Shown here: positions 3,996-7,713 of the stretch, piece after piece
How the letters are laid out: every line of letters starts with the position of its first letter
How positions within the stretch are numbered: position 1 is the first letter of the stretch
Assembly (NCBI GenBank): GCA_018713665.1
Contig: DVOI01000010.1
Coordinates: forward strand, 1 to 7,713
DNA: 7,713 bases
Direction: 5' to 3'
Source: Ornithoclostridium faecigallinarum
Lineage (GTDB): Bacteria; Bacillota; Clostridia; Christensenellales; UBA3700
Position numbers and translations under genes: made by a program
Notes under the pieces: generated by a model
Seen by the model: only the letters and a program-made list of their open reading frames with translations
Told to the model about the DNA's origin: nothing
Database searches by the model: none

Positions 3996-6422
3996 ATGGA
4001 TCTTACTCAAATCGAAAAGAAATGGCAAAAGCGCTGGGAGGACGAAAAACTCTATTCGTTCGACACGACCAAGCGCGACAACAAGTACTATGTCCTCGAG
4101 ATGTTCTCCTACCCTTCGGGCGCGAAATTGCACGTCGGGCATTGGTACAACTACGGACCGTCGGACACGTTCGCGCGGTTTATGCGCATGAGCGGCAAAG
4201 AGGTGTTCCAGCCGATGGGCTTCGACGCGTTCGGTCTGCCGGCGGAGAACTATGCGATCAAGACGGGCATCCATCCCAAGGACAGCACGCTCAAAAACAT
4301 CGCGACGATGGAAAAACAGCTCAAGGCGATGGGCGCGTCCTTTGATTGGGATTACGAGATCAAGACGTGCATGCCCGACTACTACAAGTGGACGCAATGG
4401 CTGTTTTTGCAATTTTATAAGCACGGGCTCGCCTACCGCAAAGAGGCGCCCGTCAATTGGTGCCCGTCGTGCAACACCGTGCTCGCCAACGAGCAGGTCG
4501 TCGACGGCTGCTGCGAGCGTTGCGGGACGACCGTCGTGCGCAAGAATTTGACTCAATGGTTTTTCAAGATCACCGCATATGCCGAAGAGCTGCTCTCGGG
4601 GCTTGACAAGATAGATTGGCCCGAAAAGACAAAGGCGATGCAGCGCAATTGGATTGGCAAATCCACCGGCGGCGAGATCGTCTTCACCTGCGAGAGCGGC
4701 GACAAGTTCAGCGTCTTTACGACGCGCGCGGACACCGTGTTCGGCGTATCGTATGTGATACTTGCGCCCGAGCATCCGCTCGTCGACAAGCTGACCACCC
4801 CCGAGCACAGGGCGGAAATCGACGCGTACAAGCTGGCTTGCTCCAAGGCGACCGAGATCGAGCGCCTCTCCACGTCTCGCGAAAAGACGGGTGCGTTCAC
4901 CGGCGCGTATTGCATCAATCCCGTCAACGGCAAGCGCGTGCCCATTTGGATCGGCGACTATGTGCTCTACTCCTACGGCACGGGCGCGGTCATGGGCGTC
5001 GCGGCGCACGACGAGCGCGACTACGACTTCGCGAAGAAGTTCGGGCTGGACATCGTCCGCGTCATCAAAAGTGCGGACGGCAGCGACGACTCCCTTCCCT
5101 ATTGCGAACACGGCGTGCTGGTCAACAGCGGCAAGTACGACGGCATGACGACGGACGAGGCTAAGGTCGCGATCGTCAAAGATCTCGAAAAGGAAGGCAA
5201 CGGCGCGCTCAAGACCAACTATCGTCTGCGCGATTGGCTGATCTCGCGTCAACGCTATTGGGGCTGCCCGATACCGATCATACATTGCCCGCATTGCGGC
5301 GAGGTGCCCGTCCCCGACGACCGGCTCCCCGTCGAACTGCCCTATGACGTCGACTTCACGCCGGACGGCAAATCTCCGCTGCTCAAATGCGAGTCGTTCA
5401 TGAACACGACCTGCCCCATCTGCGGCAAGCCGGCAAGGCGCGACCCGGACACTTTGGACACCTTCGTGTGCAGCAGCTGGTACTTCCTGCGCTATCCCGA
5501 CGCGCACAACGACAAGCAGGCGTTCGACCCCGAGATCATCAACAAGATGCTCCCGGTCGACAAATATATCGGCGGCGCCGAGCACGCGTGCATGCACTTG
5601 CTCTACGCGCGCTTCTTCACCAAGGCGCTGCGCGACATGGGCTATCTCAAATTCGACGAGCCGTTCTCCTCTCTCGTCCACCAGGGCGTGATTTTGGGAC
5701 CGGACGGCAACCGCATGAGCAAGTCCAAGGGCAACGTCATCTCCCCCGACGAGTATGTCGGCAAATACGGTTCGGACGCGTTCAGGCTGTATTTGATGTT
5801 CGGATTCTCCTATGTCGAGGGCGGTCCGTGGAATACCGCGGGGCTTGAATCCATCGTCCGCTTTATGGAGCGCGTCGAGAGGCTCGTGGTCAAGAGCCTC
5901 GACCTCGGCGCGGCAAAGGGCGAATACGGCAAGGCGGAAAAGGATCTGGACTTCGTCCGCCACAGCACGATCAAGCGCGCGAGCGACGACCTCAAAGTCT
6001 TCTCGTTCAACACCGCGATCGCGAGGCTGATGGAGTTCGTCAACGCGATGTACAAGTATATGGACGGCAAGGTCAACGCCGCCTTCCTGCGCGAGTGCGT
6101 CGAGGACTTCGTGCTGTTGATCGCGCCCTTTGCGCCCCACTTCGCGGAAGAGCTGCACGAGATGCTCGGTCACAAGGAGAGCGTGTTCAAATGCGCATAT
6201 CCGACCTGCGACGAAAAGGCGCTCGTGCGCGACGAGTACGAGATGGCGGTACAGGTCAACAGCCGCGTCAAGGCAAAGATCGTCGTCCCCGCGGACGCCG
6301 ACAACAAGGCGATCGAGGACATGGCGCTTCAAGACGGCAACGTCAAAGCCGCGCTGGGCGATCTCAAGCCCGTCAAGGTGATCGTCATCCCCAAGCGCAT
6401 AGTCAACATCGTTGCAAAATAA
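3996..6422 (+). CDS. leuS: Leucyl-tRNA synthetase
   Basis: This 808-residue class I enzyme charges tRNA-Leu with leucine in the cytoplasm and edits wrongly charged products. The HIGH motif appears as HVGH (46-49). The KMSKS loop is RMSKS (573-577), with Arg for the first Lys. The CP1 editing domain spans roughly residues 220-410, with the threonine-rich TTRADT (242-247) and HDERD (338-342), whose last Asp corresponds to the conserved editing Asp. Zinc-type cysteine pairs occur at CPSC 156-159 with CERC 173-176, and at CPHC 431-434 with CPIC 473-476. The anticodon-binding helical domain and small C-terminal domain follow, ending with a Lys after IVNIVA. Length is usual for bacterial LeuRS. The start has GGAG 5 bases upstream. 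It leads a probable operon with serS. No frameshift or loss of a key residue is seen. Confidence 0.97.
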   Translation: MDLTQIEKKWQKRWEDEKLYSFDTTKRDNKYYVLEMFSYPSGAKLHVGHWYNYGPSDTFARFMRMSGKEVFQPMGFDAFGLPAENYAIKTGIHPKDSTLKNIATMEKQLKAMGASFDWDYEIKTCMPDYYKWTQWLFLQFYKHGLAYRKEAPVNWCPSCNTVLANEQVVDGCCERCGTTVVRKNLTQWFFKITAYAEELLSGLDKIDWPEKTKAMQRNWIGKSTGGEIVFTCESGDKFSVFTTRADTVFGVSYVILAPEHPLVDKLTTPEHRAEIDAYKLACSKATEIERLSTSREKTGAFTGAYCINPVNGKRVPIWIGDYVLYSYGTGAVMGVAAHDERDYDFAKKFGLDIVRVIKSADGSDDSLPYCEHGVLVNSGKYDGMTTDEAKVAIVKDLEKEGNGALKTNYRLRDWLISRQRYWGCPIPIIHCPHCGEVPVPDDRLPVELPYDVDFTPDGKSPLLKCESFMNTTCPICGKPARRDPDTLDTFVCSSWYFLRYPDAHNDKQAFDPEIINKMLPVDKYIGGAEHACMHLLYARFFTKALRDMGYLKFDEPFSSLVHQGVILGPDGNRMSKSKGNVISPDEYVGKYGSDAFRLYLMFGFSYVEGGPWNTAGLESIVRFMERVERLVVKSLDLGAAKGEYGKAEKDLDFVRHSTIKRASDDLKVFSFNTAIARLMEFVNAMYKYMDGKVNAAFLRECVEDFVLLIAPFAPHFAEELHEMLGHKESVFKCAYPTCDEKALVRDEYEMAVQVNSRVKAKIVVPADADNKAIEDMALQDGNVKAALGDLKPVKVIVIPKRIVNIVAK

Positions 6423-6430
6423 CGATAATC

Positions 6431-6446
6431 AACACAGGCAGGTGTT
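6431..6446 (+). other. Small hairpin over the serS ribosome-binding region
   Basis: AACAC (6431-6435) pairs with GTGTT (6442-6446) around the loop AGGCAG, followed by TTT and then the serS ATG at 6450. The serS ribosome site is weak: the only purine-rich candidates, AGG in the loop and AGGTG at 6440-6444, lie within this hairpin. The stem has 5 bp and is too weak for a convincing terminator. It might tune serS translation, or be chance. Confidence 0.35.
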
Positions 6447-6449
6447 TTT

Positions 6450-7713
6450 ATGTTGGATATAAAATTCGTCAGGAGCGATCCGGACGCGGTCAAAGAGAAC
6501 ATCAAGAAGAAGTTCCAAGACGAAAAACTCGTCCTTGTCGACGAGGTTATCGAGCTTGACAGACAATTCCGCGACAGCAAAACTCGCGGCGACTATCTGC
6601 GCAATCAGCGCAACGTGATCAGCAAGCAGATCGGCGGCTTGCTCGCCAAGGGCGACAAGGCGGGGGCCGAAGAGGCTAAAAAGCAAGTCGCGTCCATGGC
6701 GAAAGAGCTCGCCGAGCTCGAAGTCAAAGAGGACGAGCTCTCCGCCGAGATCCGCAAGCGCATGCTGGTCATCCCTCAAATGATCGACCCGTCCGTGCCC
6801 ATCGGCAAGGACGATTCGGAGAACGTCGAGGTCGAGAGGTTCGGCGAGCCGGCGGTCCCCGACTTTGAGGTCCCCTATCACATCGACATCATGGAGCGCC
6901 TCGAGGGCATCGACCTCGACAGCGCGCGCCGTACGAGCGGCAACGGCTTCTACTATCTGACCGGCGACATCGCGAGGCTGCACTCCGCGGTGCTGTCCTA
7001 TGCGCGCGACTTCATGATCGACCGCGGCTTCACCTATGTCGTGCCGCCGTTCATGATCCACGGCAGCGTGGTCACCGGCGTGATGAGTTTTGCCGAGATG
7101 GAGAACATGATGTACAAGATCGAGGGCGAAGACCTCTATCTCATCGGCACGTCCGAGCACTCCATGATCGGCAGATTCATGGACACGGTCACTCCCGAGA
7201 GCAAGCTGCCGCTCACATTGACCAGCTACTCTCCCTGCTTCCGCAAAGAAGTCGGCGCGCACGGCATCGAGGAGCGCGGCGTCTACCGCATACATCAATT
7301 CGAAAAGCAGGAGATGATCGTCATCTGCAAGCCAGAAGAGAGCGCCGATTGGTTCGTCAAACTCTACACCAACACCGTCGACTTCTTCCGCTCGCTGGAC
7401 ATCCCCGTCCGCACGCTCGAGTGCTGCTCGGGCGACCTTGCCGACCTCAAAGTCAAGTCGCTCGACGTCGAGGCTTGGTCTCCGCGCCAAAAGAAGTACT
7501 TCGAGGTGGGCAGCTGCTCCAACCTCGGCGACGCGCAGGCAAGACGTCTCGGCATCCGCATCAAGGGCGATGGGGGCAACTATCTAGCGCATACGCTCAA
7601 CAACACCGTCGTCGCTCCGCCGCGCATGCTGATCGCCTTCCTCGAAAACAACCTCAACGCGGACGGCTCCGTCAACATCCCCGAGCCTTTGAGGATGTAT
7701 ATGGGCGGCAAGT
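6450..7713 (+). CDS. serS: Seryl-tRNA synthetase, 3' end cut by the window
   Basis: The frame is open from ATG 6450 to the last base, giving 421 codons plus one base. SerRS is about 425 residues, so only the last few codons are missing. It charges tRNA-Ser (and tRNA-Sec) with serine. Residues 1 to about 105 form the N-terminal domain whose antiparallel coiled coil binds the long variable arm; the Lys/Glu/Ala-rich heptads at 45-103 show it. The class II core follows: motif 1 near 197-210 (VVPPF), the serine-binding TSE loop as GTSEH (233-237), motif 2 from FRKE (264-267) through RIHQFEKQEM (280-289), and motif 3 around NNTVVAPPR (384-392). It has TSEH and HTLNNT where the best-known bacterial enzymes have TAE and HTLNGSG. 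The weak ribosome site and 27-base gap after leuS suggest co-transcription. Confidence 0.95.
   Translation, partial: MLDIKFVRSDPDAVKENIKKKFQDEKLVLVDEVIELDRQFRDSKTRGDYLRNQRNVISKQIGGLLAKGDKAGAEEAKKQVASMAKELAELEVKEDELSAEIRKRMLVIPQMIDPSVPIGKDDSENVEVERFGEPAVPDFEVPYHIDIMERLEGIDLDSARRTSGNGFYYLTGDIARLHSAVLSYARDFMIDRGFTYVVPPFMIHGSVVTGVMSFAEMENMMYKIEGEDLYLIGTSEHSMIGRFMDTVTPESKLPLTLTSYSPCFRKEVGAHGIEERGVYRIHQFEKQEMIVICKPEESADWFVKLYTNTVDFFRSLDIPVRTLECCSGDLADLKVKSLDVEAWSPRQKKYFEVGSCSNLGDAQARRLGIRIKGDGGNYLAHTLNNTVVAPPRMLIAFLENNLNADGSVNIPEPLRMYMGGK

Noticed and set aside
3981..6332. A 783-codon open frame on the minus strand
   Set aside because: It is antisense to leuS, which is unmistakable. The translation is low-complexity and rich in Arg, Val, Asp and His, as expected for the shadow of GC-rich codons.
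6431..6449. Terminator between leuS and serS
   Set aside because: The 5-bp stem has only two GC pairs and the T-run ends at the serS ATG. A shared operon is the simpler reading.
6429..7490. A 353-codon open frame on the minus strand
   Set aside because: It is antisense to serS, whose plus-strand frame is intact to the window end with all class II motifs.
1..7713. CRISPR array, insertion sequence, toxin-antitoxin pair or defence system
   Set aside because: No regularly spaced repeats, transposase or partner gene for the XRE protein is seen. The regulator's neighbour on the right is a tRNA-like gene, and its left neighbour is outside the window.

Overview
The window looks like chromosomal DNA of a moderately GC-rich member of the Firmicutes, probably a gut-type clostridial lineage. 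This rests on the gene families (a PepV-like M20 dipeptidase, an AEC permease, a small XRE regulator), on the purine-rich Shine-Dalgarno sites, and on a SerRS of the type I recall from gut Clostridia. Positions 1 to about 640 are clearly AT-richer than the rest, which is GC-rich, with many GCG, CGC and GAC codons.

Layout. Positions 1-363 hold a small XRE-type regulator (+). A two-way terminator (403-437) follows it, then a convergent tRNA-Thr(CGT)-like gene (-, 441-513) whose acceptor stem is poorly paired. From 514 to 977 I find no credible gene, only short inverted repeats. The minus strand then carries three genes, listed here in their transcription order from the right: an M20/PepV-like dipeptidase (3777 to 2500), a low-molecular-weight protein-tyrosine phosphatase (2487 to 2026), and, after a clear terminator and its own strong promoter, an AEC-family permease (1916 to 978). 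A 218-bp divergent intergenic region (3778-3995) contains promoters facing both ways, a 12-bp palindrome and a nested inverted repeat. The plus strand then carries leuS (3996-6422) and, 27 bases later, serS (from 6450). serS is cut by the window end after 421 codons and is probably only a few codons short of complete.

How the genes relate. leuS and serS look like a two-gene aminoacyl-tRNA synthetase operon, driven by a near-consensus promoter with a leader too short for a T-box. The dipeptidase and phosphatase look co-transcribed, with a 12-base gap. The permease is an independent unit. The regulator and tRNA at the left edge differ in composition from the rest and may mark the edge of acquired or decaying DNA, but no integrase or att site is visible. 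Most of the window is ordinary housekeeping sequence, and I see no evidence of a new multigene system. The points most worth a second look are the degenerate tRNA, the structured divergent intergenic region, the missing T-box leader, and the TSEH/HTLNNT type of SerRS.
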